Of a DNA stretch of 64,000 nt, positions 7,040 through 15,523 are shown piece after piece. A model generated the notes under the pieces. That model saw only the letters and a list, made by a program, of their open reading frames with translations. It searched no databases and was not told the DNA's origin. Position 1 is the stretch's first letter, and each line of letters starts with the position of its first letter. A program made the position numbers and the translations under genes. The DNA comes from Deltaproteobacteria bacterium (GTDB taxonomy: Bacteria; Desulfobacterota; Desulfobacteria; Desulfobacterales; Desulfosarcinaceae), in the NCBI GenBank assembly GCA_021824175.1, contig JAKALP010000009.1, positions 62,001 to 126,000 on the forward strand. Reading direction: 5' to 3'.

Positions 7040-9273
7040 GGCTGCATCTCTTGGTAATCGCTCCACGCTTGAATCAGGATGGAGGTAAAATTGGAATAGG
7101 GTAACGCGCTGCGCAGGCGGCCAAGGCCGGCAACTAAATCCCGGCGCGTCCGGCCGGCATAACTCTCTTCGGGGGGCAAAGTTCTTTCTACGCTCTGGGC
7201 GATGGATAGCGGCAACTGTCCATATCGTTGGAAGATAGGGGCGGCAATCTGGGCGGCCCGCTCGGGATTGGCGACGTAGATCATTAATACTACTTCGTTT
7301 AATCCCATGGCCGCCAATCTATCCCCCAGACCTGTGTCGCCACGGGTTGGGTCCAGATAGCGGTAATGAATGCTCAGTCCCACGGGCAACGCGCAGATGG
7401 TTTTGACCGCCGCAACACTCTGCAGCAACTGGTCCAGCAGGTATTGCTCGGACTCGCCGCGGTGGGCCAATTGGTTGGGTTCCAAATCTAAATGGAGTCC
7501 CTGGAAGGGAAGTGCGGTCAATCGCTGTACCGCTTCCAGTAAGGCGGGACGGTACTGAGGCAGAATCCATAAGGGTTCGCCCAATAGCAGTTCGATGCGC
7601 AGGCCGCTGTTTTGGGCCGATGTCATCAATCCGCGCCAGCGGTTGGCGTTGCCCGGCATGCCCATCTCTTCTATCTGCGCGGCACTGAAAGAGATGAGCA
7701 GGCGGTTTACTCCTTGAGACCCCAGCTCACGCCAAATCGCGGCACCAGTTTCAAATTGCCGGAGCAGGCGGGCGCTATCCCAGACATAGAGCGCCAATGG
7801 TTGCGGGGAAAGAGTTGGGCCCGCGGTGCGGCCGGGTTCTGAGGCGGCATGGGTTTGGGGCCAGGTGGGAAGATCTTCGGCTCCTGTGCCGGGCCAAGGT
7901 GTTGATTGGCGATCCACGCTGCTGCCGGTTTCTTCTGGGGCCGGCACAAATGCCAATAATTTGGCCTGCTGCTGCAATCGCAGGGCAAACGCATCGACAC
8001 AGTCAACGACGGCCTGATAATAGTCAAAGCGACTTTTCTGCAGATGTTCGATCACATCACCGTTGAGATAGGTATAGCGCAGCATGTCTTCGCGCACTTT
8101 TTCCCTGGCGGCCGACAACCGTTGCACGGCAAAGCCGATGTTTTTGTCCGCCGCCACATACTGCCCCAGGGTTTCGCGGGCCTCCGCCAGAAGTTGACGC
8201 CGGACAGCCTCCCTTTGCTGCTGGGTTTTTTCCACGGCGGCGCGGGCCGCATTTCGTTTGGCCGAGGCCGCCTGGCGGACTTGCAGGGGAAAATCGATAT
8301 TGACGCCCACGCCAACCCCATAACCCGGTTCGCTGGAAGTAAATTCCGTAGAGACATTTGAAAATACCGCCAAATGGGCATCAGCCTGGGATTTGCCGGC
8401 CAATTCCAGCAATGATCGCTGTTCTTCCAGCAAGGCGTTGAGGGCCAGCAGCTGAGGGTGCTGCGAGTCGATCAACTTTTCGGTCGCTGCATCATCGGTG
8501 CATGGCCTGGATAGCTCGGGATAGGCGGCCTGAAATGGCTCTAGTGGCGTGGGTGTAATAAATTGCAGAGCATTAAGGGCGCGTTGTCGGGCGGTGTTCA
8601 GGCGGGCCAGGTCGCGGCGGGCCAAGGCAAAGCAGGAGATCAGGTCTTGGCGGTCGGAGTCCCGCAAAAGCCCGCTGGTGGAGCGTTGGCCAAGGATATG
8701 CGCCATCTGGGTTTCATTTTGCAGGAACAGGATCGCGGCCCGCGATTTCTCCTGGGCCGCCCAGTAATTGATATATTGCAGTCGTACCGCCAACAAACTG
8801 TTGCGCTGGGCCAGGTCATTTTCATAGGTCTTGCGCGCGGTGCCGGCCCGCGCGTCGAGGATCTGGCTGTGCTGCTTGTTGCGCGTGCCGAACAAGGGAT
8901 ATTGCAGGCCGGCTCGGACATTAAGCCGTTCGTAGGTGCGCAGATAATTGTCCGTGACCTGCTCGCGGTATTGGCCCACATCGCTGCCGGCGAACACATG
9001 CCAGCCGCTCTGGGCCTCGGTTTGAGCCTGGGTGTAAAGCTGCTCTTCCAGTTCGGCGGCGGCGGCCAAGGCTTCGGGGGCCGCGGCCGCTCCCGCCTCG
9101 AAGTCCGAAAGGTGGCGAAGCTCGCTGGAAGCAGAAGCACTATTGGCTGGAGCCGTTGGTAGCGACAGATCGGCGCGGGCCACGACGCACAAAGTCAACC
9201 ACGCCAGGGTAAAAACCGCCAACCCCAAAAGCCGTGTTGCTTTGCTTTCGTTTGCGAATTTAAGCTCCACCAT
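7036..9273 (-). CDS. TolC-like outer-membrane channel fused to TIM-barrel-like domain
   Basis: 745 residues from ATG 9273 (AGGGAAATA upstream). After a signal sequence (LLGLAVFTLAWLTLCVVARA), residues ~60-470 contain long Ala/Gln/Arg-rich coiled-coil helices with YPLFGTRNKQ and VNIDFPLQVRQAA beta segments, as in TolC-family outer-membrane factors. A Pro/Thr-rich linker follows, then ~220 residues starting LALYVWDSARLL that look like a glycosidase-type (beta/alpha) barrel, with GLHLDLEPNQL as a candidate acid strand. A channel fused to a hydrolase-like domain is unusual; by analogy with PelA or PgaB it may trim or modify exported polysaccharide (inference). Confidence 0.7.
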   Translation of the reverse strand: MVELKFANESKATRLLGLAVFTLAWLTLCVVARADLSLPTAPANSASASSELRHLSDFEAGAAAAPEALAAAAELEEQLYTQAQTEAQSGWHVFAGSDVGQYREQVTDNYLRTYERLNVRAGLQYPLFGTRNKQHSQILDARAGTARKTYENDLAQRNSLLAVRLQYINYWAAQEKSRAAILFLQNETQMAHILGQRSTSGLLRDSDRQDLISCFALARRDLARLNTARQRALNALQFITPTPLEPFQAAYPELSRPCTDDAATEKLIDSQHPQLLALNALLEEQRSLLELAGKSQADAHLAVFSNVSTEFTSSEPGYGVGVGVNIDFPLQVRQAASAKRNAARAAVEKTQQQREAVRRQLLAEARETLGQYVAADKNIGFAVQRLSAAREKVREDMLRYTYLNGDVIEHLQKSRFDYYQAVVDCVDAFALRLQQQAKLLAFVPAPEETGSSVDRQSTPWPGTGAEDLPTWPQTHAASEPGRTAGPTLSPQPLALYVWDSARLLRQFETGAAIWRELGSQGVNRLLISFSAAQIEEMGMPGNANRWRGLMTSAQNSGLRIELLLGEPLWILPQYRPALLEAVQRLTALPFQGLHLDLEPNQLAHRGESEQYLLDQLLQSVAAVKTICALPVGLSIHYRYLDPTRGDTGLGDRLAAMGLNEVVLMIYVANPERAAQIAAPIFQRYGQLPLSIAQSVERTLPPEESYAGRTRRDLVAGLGRLRSALPYSNFTSILIQAWSDYQEMQP

Positions 9274-9330
9274 TATTTCCCTAAAATGATAATTTGCAGT
9301 TGTTGAATCCGATGGGCACCCGATATTTTT

Positions 9331-9369
9331 CGTACTCGTACTCGGAATCAATCGAGTACGAGTACGAGA
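9331..9369. repeat. CGAGTA-type palindromic hexamer array, copy 2
   Basis: CGTACT units followed, after GGAATCAAT, by CGAGTA units: an inverted repeat of the same hexamer as at 2891, 43916 and 63686. It lies in the 154-bp gap between the GT2 stop and the TolC-like start, inside a presumed operon, so it can form a hairpin in the transcript. Confidence 0.8.
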
Positions 9370-9427
9370 GTGTTAATATGTCACCATCGTGACTTGTCTT
9401 TTATTTCCGGTCAGTTTGTTTACTCCT

Positions 9428-10762
9428 TTAAAACTTCGTTCTCTTCAAAACCCACCACGGCGCCATGGAAGAATCCAGGTGGGAGCGCATGGCCATCTCT
9501 TTCAACGTGGCCAAGGCATTGAACATCCGCAGCGCGAAAGTGTAAAACGGCACCAGAGGAATCAGCCAGGCCAAACGGATATCCTTGGCCGGACGTTCGG
9601 AGAGCATACCGATGTACATCAGGAAGAAGATCGAAGTGATGCCCAAATAGACCAAATACACCAACACCCACACCGCCAGCAGAAATCCCAGCGAAAAGAG
9701 GGTGAAAACCACCATGCTGTAAAAAAGAATAATGAACGGCATGACTAGTTGGAAGAAGACGCCGGTCCACAGCTGCATTAGAAAGTTCTTCCACCCAAAT
9801 AGCCGCGGCGTAAAACTCATGGCGTGTTTGCGGATATAAAGATAGTATAGATCGCCGTCCCAGCGCAGGCGCTGATTGAACAAGCCTTTCCAGGTGTCCG
9901 GGCCATCGGTGTGGCCCATGGCGCCGGGCTCGAACACGATTTTGAGCTTGCTGTGGCGGCCGAAGTAATTCTTGATGCGCATGGTGATGTCCAGGTCCTC
10001 GGCTGTGCCCGCATCCCAGCCGCCGATTTGCTGGATGAATGATTTGCGGAAGATGCCGAAAGCGCCGGAGATATTATTGACCACGTTGAATTCGCTTAAA
10101 CCCACTTTGCTGGCGTGGATGGAGAGCATGTACTCCAGGGACTGAAAGCGCGTCACCAGATTCTTGGATTCATTGCGCACCCGCAGGCTACCGGCCACGC
10201 CCACCACATCGGGATCGCAAAAGCGGGCCACGGCGGCCCGCACCATGGTGTTGTCAAAGGAGGTGTCGCCGTCAAGGGCCATCACGATTTCGCCCGTGGC
10301 TAGGGTCAGGCCGGTGTTGAGGGAGGAGACCCGCCCGCCGCGCTGCCATTTAGGCACCACCCGCAGCACCCGATTGGGCCGCCGGCGCACATACTCTTCC
10401 ATCTTCAGGGCCGCGCGGTAGGTGTGGTCGTTTTTGATGGCGCCGTCCACAATAGGAATAATTTCGATGATCCCCGGATAGATCTGCTCGGCCAGGGAGC
10501 GGATGGTCAGGGCCACGTCGTCACCTTCGGAATAGCAGGTGATCAAACAGGAGACTTTGGGCGTGTAGTGGGGATTGAGCGCGGCCGGATCATGTTGCCG
10601 CAGCCAATAGCGCACAATACCCAGCATGATGAAGAGATAGACCGGCAACTCGAAGAAGATCACATAGGGGATGAACTTCAAGGCAAAGGTCATCAGACCG
10701 TGATTGAACGGGCTGGCCAGCAGCATTTGCAGGGTTTGCAGCATTTCCGCCAGGGTGTTCAT
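9428..10762 (-). CDS. Processive GT2 glycosyltransferase (Alg8/BcsA-like polysaccharide synthase)
   Basis: 444 residues. Two N-terminal membrane segments precede a GT-A domain with ITCYSEGDD (nucleotide-sugar binding), MALDGDTSF (DxD-type metal site), TAEDLDITMRI (TED base) and QRLRWDGD (Q-x-x-R-W). Four membrane helices close the protein. This is the signature set of family-2 processive synthases such as Alg8, HasA and BcsA. The ATG overlaps the upstream stop (TGATG), so it is translationally coupled to the regulator gene. No PilZ domain is present. The polymer cannot be told from sequence. Confidence 0.88.
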   Translation of the reverse strand: MNTLAEMLQTLQMLLASPFNHGLMTFALKFIPYVIFFELPVYLFIMLGIVRYWLRQHDPAALNPHYTPKVSCLITCYSEGDDVALTIRSLAEQIYPGIIEIIPIVDGAIKNDHTYRAALKMEEYVRRRPNRVLRVVPKWQRGGRVSSLNTGLTLATGEIVMALDGDTSFDNTMVRAAVARFCDPDVVGVAGSLRVRNESKNLVTRFQSLEYMLSIHASKVGLSEFNVVNNISGAFGIFRKSFIQQIGGWDAGTAEDLDITMRIKNYFGRHSKLKIVFEPGAMGHTDGPDTWKGLFNQRLRWDGDLYYLYIRKHAMSFTPRLFGWKNFLMQLWTGVFFQLVMPFIILFYSMVVFTLFSLGFLLAVWVLVYLVYLGITSIFFLMYIGMLSERPAKDIRLAWLIPLVPFYTFALRMFNALATLKEMAMRSHLDSSMAPWWVLKRTKF

Positions 10763-12183
10763 CACTCGATGATTGCTCCCTCCATGCGCGCCATAAGCAG
10801 CTTGGCGCCTTCGCCGGTTACCAATTGCGACGGTGCGTGGAATGGCACACTCTCCAGCTCCAACCCGTCACCGGCATCGGCCTGCAGAGCCAGTATGCGC
10901 CCGCGCACAATCTCGCAACCCTTTGCGTCTGTTTTGGGCAGCAGCAGCCACAATGTGTACTGATTGGTGCGGGTGGTCAGGTCGGTGGAGCGGATCAGCT
11001 CCCTGACCCGCCGGGCAAATTCGTCCATCAGCTCACGCACCCGCAGCCGTCCGATGCGGTCGGTCAGTTCAACCACGTTTTTTATGCGGATGCCGAGCAG
11101 GCTGAACTGCTCTTCCTTATACCGACGGCACAGGGAGATCAGCCAATCCACGATGGATTCGAAATAGCTGTTGTCGACATTATTTAAGCAATCGAGCAGG
11201 GTGCAGACTTCTTCGACGGACCCGGTACGGACGCTGATGCGGCCCTTTTCGGTGAGCTGCAGGGCATACAATGGCCGGGGCAGCAGGTCTTGCGGGGCAT
11301 TGGCCGTGTCGCAATGCATGCAGCGCGCCGTGACCTTGGGATCGACAAACACATGCCGGCAGGCCCGGCATTGAAAGTTTTCCAGAGGCCGATCATAATC
11401 CGCGCCGATGTGCCGCAACCGCGCCGCGCACTTGGGACAGGTCAGGCCCATGCTGGCGATGAATTGATCATCCGGCCCCACATGGCCGCAGGTGAAACAG
11501 TGCAGAAAGGGTCTTTGTTCGATTTCGATGCTGTCGCAGCTCGGGCAGGTGTCGATGTAGTTCAGATGAACCCCTTCGCACCCCGGGCAGTGACGCAGAC
11601 GATCCACCAAATGGGCTGGCGCCAGCAGGTTGCGCTCCATCAGCCCCTGCAGGACGGTGGCCCCGTTGGCGGGCGGAATCATGGCATCCATCATGGGGTA
11701 GCTGTAAAATCGTTCGTTGCGCCAGTCGCCCACCGGTGTCAGCAGGGAATTGGGGCGCGAGTAGAGGTAGCCCAACAACCGTTGGGGGGCGTTGCCGGGG
11801 TCCGCCAGCTGCCGGGCCTCCAGATCAAGCAGCAATTTGTTGATGGGCGCGGCCTTGTCGCAGGCCTCATCAATGGTGTCAACGACTCCGTCGCACAGCG
11901 GCGCTACCTCCGGCCCCAGGTCCTTGAGCAAATAGATCGGCGTCAAGGCAATGGCCGGGTCAGAGCGTAGATTTTTGAGCAGCTTGCAGGCTTTGGGGAC
12001 CTCATGGGTGCCGATCACGATGCAGCCCGATTCAGGTCGTTGCTGGCTGAATTCCAAATAATTGCCGAACATCGCCACCGGGATGCGGCAATGTTTGGTC
12101 ATCTCCACAAACTCGGCCGAGAGGGCGAAACAGATCACCGGCCGGGCGATGGATGGTTGCGGTGTATGAACGGCTTGTTCCAT
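10762..12183 (-). CDS. Zinc-ribbon (TackOD1-like) protein with degenerate GGDEF domain
   Basis: 473 residues. An N-terminal receiver-like fold (~15-110) is followed by a Cys-rich region with at least seven CxxC pairs between ~215 and 300 (HCPGC, TCPSC, HCFTC, TCPKC, QCRAC, RCMHC) and RHIGADYDRPLE, which I recognise as the TackOD1 metal-binding module found with cyclic-di-GMP proteins. The C-terminus (~345-455) has the outline of a GGDEF domain, but the catalytic loop reads TNQYT, so it should not make c-di-GMP. Its place upstream of, and overlapping, the GT2 synthase suggests a regulator of polysaccharide synthesis, perhaps as c-di-GMP receptor or scaffold (inference). Confidence 0.7.
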   Translation of the reverse strand: MEQAVHTPQPSIARPVICFALSAEFVEMTKHCRIPVAMFGNYLEFSQQRPESGCIVIGTHEVPKACKLLKNLRSDPAIALTPIYLLKDLGPEVAPLCDGVVDTIDEACDKAAPINKLLLDLEARQLADPGNAPQRLLGYLYSRPNSLLTPVGDWRNERFYSYPMMDAMIPPANGATVLQGLMERNLLAPAHLVDRLRHCPGCEGVHLNYIDTCPSCDSIEIEQRPFLHCFTCGHVGPDDQFIASMGLTCPKCAARLRHIGADYDRPLENFQCRACRHVFVDPKVTARCMHCDTANAPQDLLPRPLYALQLTEKGRISVRTGSVEEVCTLLDCLNNVDNSYFESIVDWLISLCRRYKEEQFSLLGIRIKNVVELTDRIGRLRVRELMDEFARRVRELIRSTDLTTRTNQYTLWLLLPKTDAKGCEIVRGRILALQADAGDGLELESVPFHAPSQLVTGEGAKLLMARMEGAIIE

Positions 12184-12551
12184 AAACAGCTTGTTTCGGC
12201 GCTCAATTGCATCAAAATATCAATTGGTTAAAACCACGAAGACCCAAGCCGCACCAGCGCCCGACCAGCACGCCGGAACCGGGGCGTTGATTGCCGCCGG
12301 CCTGGCAGGGGTCTATCTCTTTATTTTTTCGGCAATTATTGGAAAAACTTGATACATGATGAAAAAACCGCCAAATTTCCATCAAACGGTTGCGCCGATG
12401 CGCGGTTGCGTTAAATTTGATCTTTGCGGGCGTCCGGGTAGGAATCCAGCACTTCACATATCCGTGAAATCCGTGCCATCCGTGGTCAAATTTTTAACTG
12501 CGGATATCATGAATCACACGGTTAAAAAGGACTGAACAAGGAGAGACTGAT
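12184..12551. other. Intergenic region with dispersed-repeat fragment
   Basis: 368 bp between divergent genes. Around 12460-12495 it carries the ATCCGTGAAATCCGTGCCAT type sequence that recurs as an intergenic repeat in many bacterial genomes. No riboswitch consensus for c-di-GMP (GEMM) was found on the minus strand ahead of the exopolysaccharide cluster. Confidence 0.4.
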
Positions 12552-13451
12552 ATGTCGACCGATCGATTCGAGCACCATTATGTCGATGTCAATGCGATTC
12601 GCCTGCATTATGCCAGCCATGGGCAGGGCCGCCTGATCATGTTTTTGCACGGGTTCCCCGAATTCTGGGCGGCCTGGGAAGCGCAATTGAGTGATTTTGG
12701 ACGCGATCATCTGGCCGTAGCGCCGGACCTGCGCGGTTACAATCTTTCGTCCAAGCCCGCGGACCCAAAGCAGTATCACGTCAAAATCCTGGTAGAAGAT
12801 ATCCGCGCCCTGCTCGATCATTTGGGGCATGAGCGCATGGTCCTCGTGGCCCACGACTGGGGCGGGGGCGTGGCCTGGGCTTTTGCCAACCGCTACCCCG
12901 AGCGGCTGGATAAACTGGTGATCATCAACTCCCCCCATCCGGCCGTATTCGCCCGTGAACTGCTGAATAGTGACCAGCAGCAAAAAGCGAGCGCCTATAT
13001 GAACATGTTCCGCCAACCCGACGCGGAAGCAAAACTGTCTAAAGACAATTTTTCCTACCTGATAACGGCCTTGTCCAAATGGGGGTCAAAATGGCGGATG
13101 AGTGAAGCGTTGCGCCAAAGATATATCGAAGCCTGGTCCCAGCCAGGGGCCCTGACCGGCGGCTTGAATTACTACCGCATTTCGCCCGTGCACCCGGCGG
13201 TTTCAAAAGAGGAAGAACAAGTGCTGCGCCAGATCGCCGCGCTTCCCCGGCAGACATTTGAAGTCAAAGTGCCTACCCTGGTGCTCTGGGGCGAATTGGA
13301 TGAAGCCTTGCTGCCGGGCAATCTGGACGGCCTGGAAGAGTTTGTAAATGACCTGACCGTCCGGCGCATGGCCGACGGCACCCACTGGGTGATCCACGAA
13401 CAGCCGGAGTTGATCAACGCGCGTATCCGGGCCTTTATTGATTCTAAATAG
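12552..13451 (+). CDS. Epoxide hydrolase/haloalkane dehalogenase-type alpha/beta hydrolase
   Basis: 299 residues, start ATG with AAGGAGAGACTGAT upstream. Motifs: HGFPEFW (oxyanion hole), VAHDWGGGVAW where the nucleophile is Asp rather than Ser, LNYYRI in the cap with candidate ring-opening Tyr residues, LWGELDEALLP (acid) and GTHWVIHEQPE (base His). HGFPE plus HDWGG is the pattern of soluble epoxide hydrolases; haloacetate dehalogenases are the closest alternative. It is cytoplasmic, monocistronic and not obviously linked to its neighbours. Confidence 0.85.
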   Translation: MSTDRFEHHYVDVNAIRLHYASHGQGRLIMFLHGFPEFWAAWEAQLSDFGRDHLAVAPDLRGYNLSSKPADPKQYHVKILVEDIRALLDHLGHERMVLVAHDWGGGVAWAFANRYPERLDKLVIINSPHPAVFARELLNSDQQQKASAYMNMFRQPDAEAKLSKDNFSYLITALSKWGSKWRMSEALRQRYIEAWSQPGALTGGLNYYRISPVHPAVSKEEEQVLRQIAALPRQTFEVKVPTLVLWGELDEALLPGNLDGLEEFVNDLTVRRMADGTHWVIHEQPELINARIRAFIDSK

Positions 13452-13478
13452 CGCCTAAATGAAAAATATTGCGACTCG

Positions 13479-13637
13479 CTAAGAGCCTGTGAGGGCAGTC
13501 CGGGACACGATCTTTACTTTCATGAAACCATCGGCGTTATTGCGGCAGGTGACGGAGTGGTTGCGCTCCGCCACCTTGGCTCCATTCATGTCGAGGACGA
13601 GGCAGATGGGATCGGCGGGCAAGTGGATGGTGCGTCC
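13479..13637 (-). pseudogene. Possible orphan C-terminal gene fragment
   Basis: Just past the YbhB stop the minus strand reads, in one open frame, GRTIHLPADPICLVLDMNGA followed by AERNHSVTCRNNADGFMKVK and a stop at 13479. It is strikingly protein-like for intergenic DNA, but there is no start codon or ribosome site of its own. It may be the end of a gene whose front was lost. No family recognised. Confidence 0.3.
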
Positions 13638-13639
13638 TT

Positions 13640-14188
13640 TTATCTTTGGTAATAGGAGATCAAAGACGCCTTGGCGATCAGGTTGGCGTTGAGCATGTAG
13701 CCCACCATGGCGGGCGAAGCCTTCTCGTCCAAATCCAGTTTCGGCGTGCTCAGCGCGTAGACCGTAAAGATATAACGGTGGGGCTTGTCGCCCTGGGGCG
13801 GGCAGGCACCGCCAAAGCCCAGCTTGCCAAAGTCCGTGATGCTCTGAATACTGCCCGCGGGGGCCAATTTGCTTTCGATCCGACCGGCATCGGCTTTCAG
13901 TTCGGTGACGTTGGCAGGAATGTTGAACATCACCCAATGCCACCAGCCGCTGCCCGTGGGCGCATCCGGATCATAGACTGTAACGGCGAAGCTCTTGGTG
14001 TTGGCGGGCGCATGCGTCCATTTCAGCGCGGGCGAAATGTTTTTGCCGCTGCAGCCGAAACCTGAAAACACCTGGGTTTCGGTCAACTGGCCCGCCAAGT
14101 CGTCGCTCTTCAAGGTAAACTGCTGGGCGCTCGCAGTTCCAACGAACAACAATGCGATCCCCACCACTGTAAAAATTAATTTTTTCAT
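13640..14188 (-). CDS. Exported YbhB/YbcL-type Raf-kinase-inhibitor-like protein
   Basis: 182 residues from ATG 14188, chosen for its AGGAGAAGCGTG site and because it begins a clean signal peptide (MKKLIFTVVGIALLFVGTASA). The mature part shows the PEBP-family marks: NISPALKW, TVYDPDAPTGSGWWHWVMFNI and GGACPPQGDKPHRYIFTVYAL. Bacterial members bind small ligands or phospholipids; their roles are poorly defined. It has no obvious operon partner. Confidence 0.9.
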   Translation of the reverse strand: MKKLIFTVVGIALLFVGTASAQQFTLKSDDLAGQLTETQVFSGFGCSGKNISPALKWTHAPANTKSFAVTVYDPDAPTGSGWWHWVMFNIPANVTELKADAGRIESKLAPAGSIQSITDFGKLGFGGACPPQGDKPHRYIFTVYALSTPKLDLDEKASPAMVGYMLNANLIAKASLISYYQR

Positions 14189-14243
14189 CACGCTTCTCCT
14201 TTCATTTATATTGCGGTCAATGGTTGCGATGTGCCGCCGGCCG

Positions 14244-14620
14244 CTATTTGGCCCGGCCGGCGCACATGGAGAGGCCCTCTGGAACTTTTGTTTGGGCAAC
14301 AAAATCATGCTGGTTTGTGAATCTGTCAACTTGCCAGGTTATGGTGCGGCCGATGATGTGGTTGTGACGCTCGGTCACGTTGGTGCCTTCCACGCTGAGG
14401 CTGCGGAACGCAATATTGCTGGCCACCACGCAGTTCTCGCTGGGGGTGCCGTCCTTATAGTCGGTCACCATGATCCAGGGCGAGGTAGCGTTGCCCTACT
14501 CCTGGTCAAAGACTGTGTTGTTCAGGATTGAGCTGTTGCGCAGGCCGTAAAAGGTGATGCCGTGATAGTGTGATCTACGACCACCACCTTATTCTCTACG
14601 ATCCAGCGCCCACATAGCTG
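14244..14620 (-). pseudogene. Broken parallel beta-helix protein gene
   Basis: Reading the minus strand, short coding-like blocks join as IVENKVVVVDH, then after a frame change YHGITFYGLRNSSILNNTVF, an in-frame TAG, and then WIMVTDYKDGTPSENCVVAS and onward to HNHIIGRTITWQ. The repeating Ile/Asn ladder pattern is that of right-handed parallel beta-helix proteins (polysaccharide lyase, epimerase or NosD type). At least one frameshift and one stop are needed to join the blocks, so the gene is decayed. Its proximity to the exopolysaccharide cluster may be coincidental. Confidence 0.55.
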
Positions 14621-14656
14621 TCCTTATGCAGGGGCATCTCCTTGAGATTGCTTGTA

Positions 14657-15496
14657 TTATTTTGGACGGTAGAGGTCTGGATACAATTTTATTGCACAGT
14701 CTGGACATAATCCATGACTGAATTCGGCTTTCGAGTGATCTCTAATATAACCCTCTATTTGCTCCCAGTATCCACCATCGTTGCGTATCTTTTTGCAGGA
14801 AGAACAGATCGGAAGCAATCCACTCAACTCTTTATTTTCCGAAAGTGCCTTTTGCAAATCCTTATTGATTTTTTCCGTCTCGCACAGAAGTGCGAACTGT
14901 TTCCGCTGTAAAACGCCGAGTCGGATTGCGGTCACCGCGCCGACTACTACCGGTAGCATGAATACCACAAATAAGCCAATCAGGCCGCGAATCGGAGCAC
15001 CCAGCACCAAGCGGGTGAGCAAGGTGATAAAGACGGCATAAAGGGCAGCGAAGAACGAAATAATAAATCGGATGGGGACAAACATCAACAAGCTGATGAC
15101 CTGGAGCATGATCACGCCTAAGACCAATTGAACGCTGTCCGGCCGATAAATGAAAAACATCATAAATCCGGAAATGTATGCCACGACCACTGCGGCGACA
15201 GGATAAGTTATTTCAAAAATGGTTGTTTCGGGCGCAATCATGAAAAACAGAATTAATAACGCTGCGACTGTGACCATGCGGAAAGTCAAAAGATAGTAAA
15301 ACGGCCGGACCGCGCCAAGTGCAATGTAATCGGGGATTGCGAAAAGCAGCAGTAAGACTCCCCAGACCATCAGAGCGATGCGCAACTGTCTGGTCATAAT
15401 GGGCTGCACATGGCGTTGAAAGGATTTCTCCACGTCGCGATCAGTAAATTCAGCCAGCCATATTGATATTTTATATTGGTCCGTATCGTCAGTCAT
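14657..15496 (-). CDS. Six-helix membrane sensor with C-terminal 'LLPICxxCKKIR' module
   Basis: 279 residues: a soluble N-terminus, about six membrane helices between residues 38 and 193, a short coiled coil (200-225) and a ~50-residue module LSGLLPICSSCKKIRNDGGY with paired cysteines C231/C234 and C264/C267 plus H261. The module is common at the C-terminus of sensory proteins from deltaproteobacteria and probably binds zinc, but its role is unknown to me. No kinase, cyclase or receiver domain is present. The membrane part resembles a MASE-type integral sensor. A paralogous module ends the gene immediately upstream (28 bp away), so the pair is likely co-transcribed. Confidence 0.65.
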   Translation of the reverse strand: MTDDTDQYKISIWLAEFTDRDVEKSFQRHVQPIMTRQLRIALMVWGVLLLLFAIPDYIALGAVRPFYYLLTFRMVTVAALLILFFMIAPETTIFEITYPVAAVVVAYISGFMMFFIYRPDSVQLVLGVIMLQVISLLMFVPIRFIISFFAALYAVFITLLTRLVLGAPIRGLIGLFVVFMLPVVVGAVTAIRLGVLQRKQFALLCETEKINKDLQKALSENKELSGLLPICSSCKKIRNDGGYWEQIEGYIRDHSKAEFSHGLCPDCAIKLYPDLYRPK

Positions 15497-15523
15497 ACCA
15501 AATGGTCATATTAAGAATCTAAG

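Noticed and set aside
12184-12551. GEMM c-di-GMP riboswitch ahead of the exopolysaccharide cluster
   Set aside because: Only a CGCAAAG-like piece is present; the paired helices and GAAA/tetraloop-receptor parts are missing.
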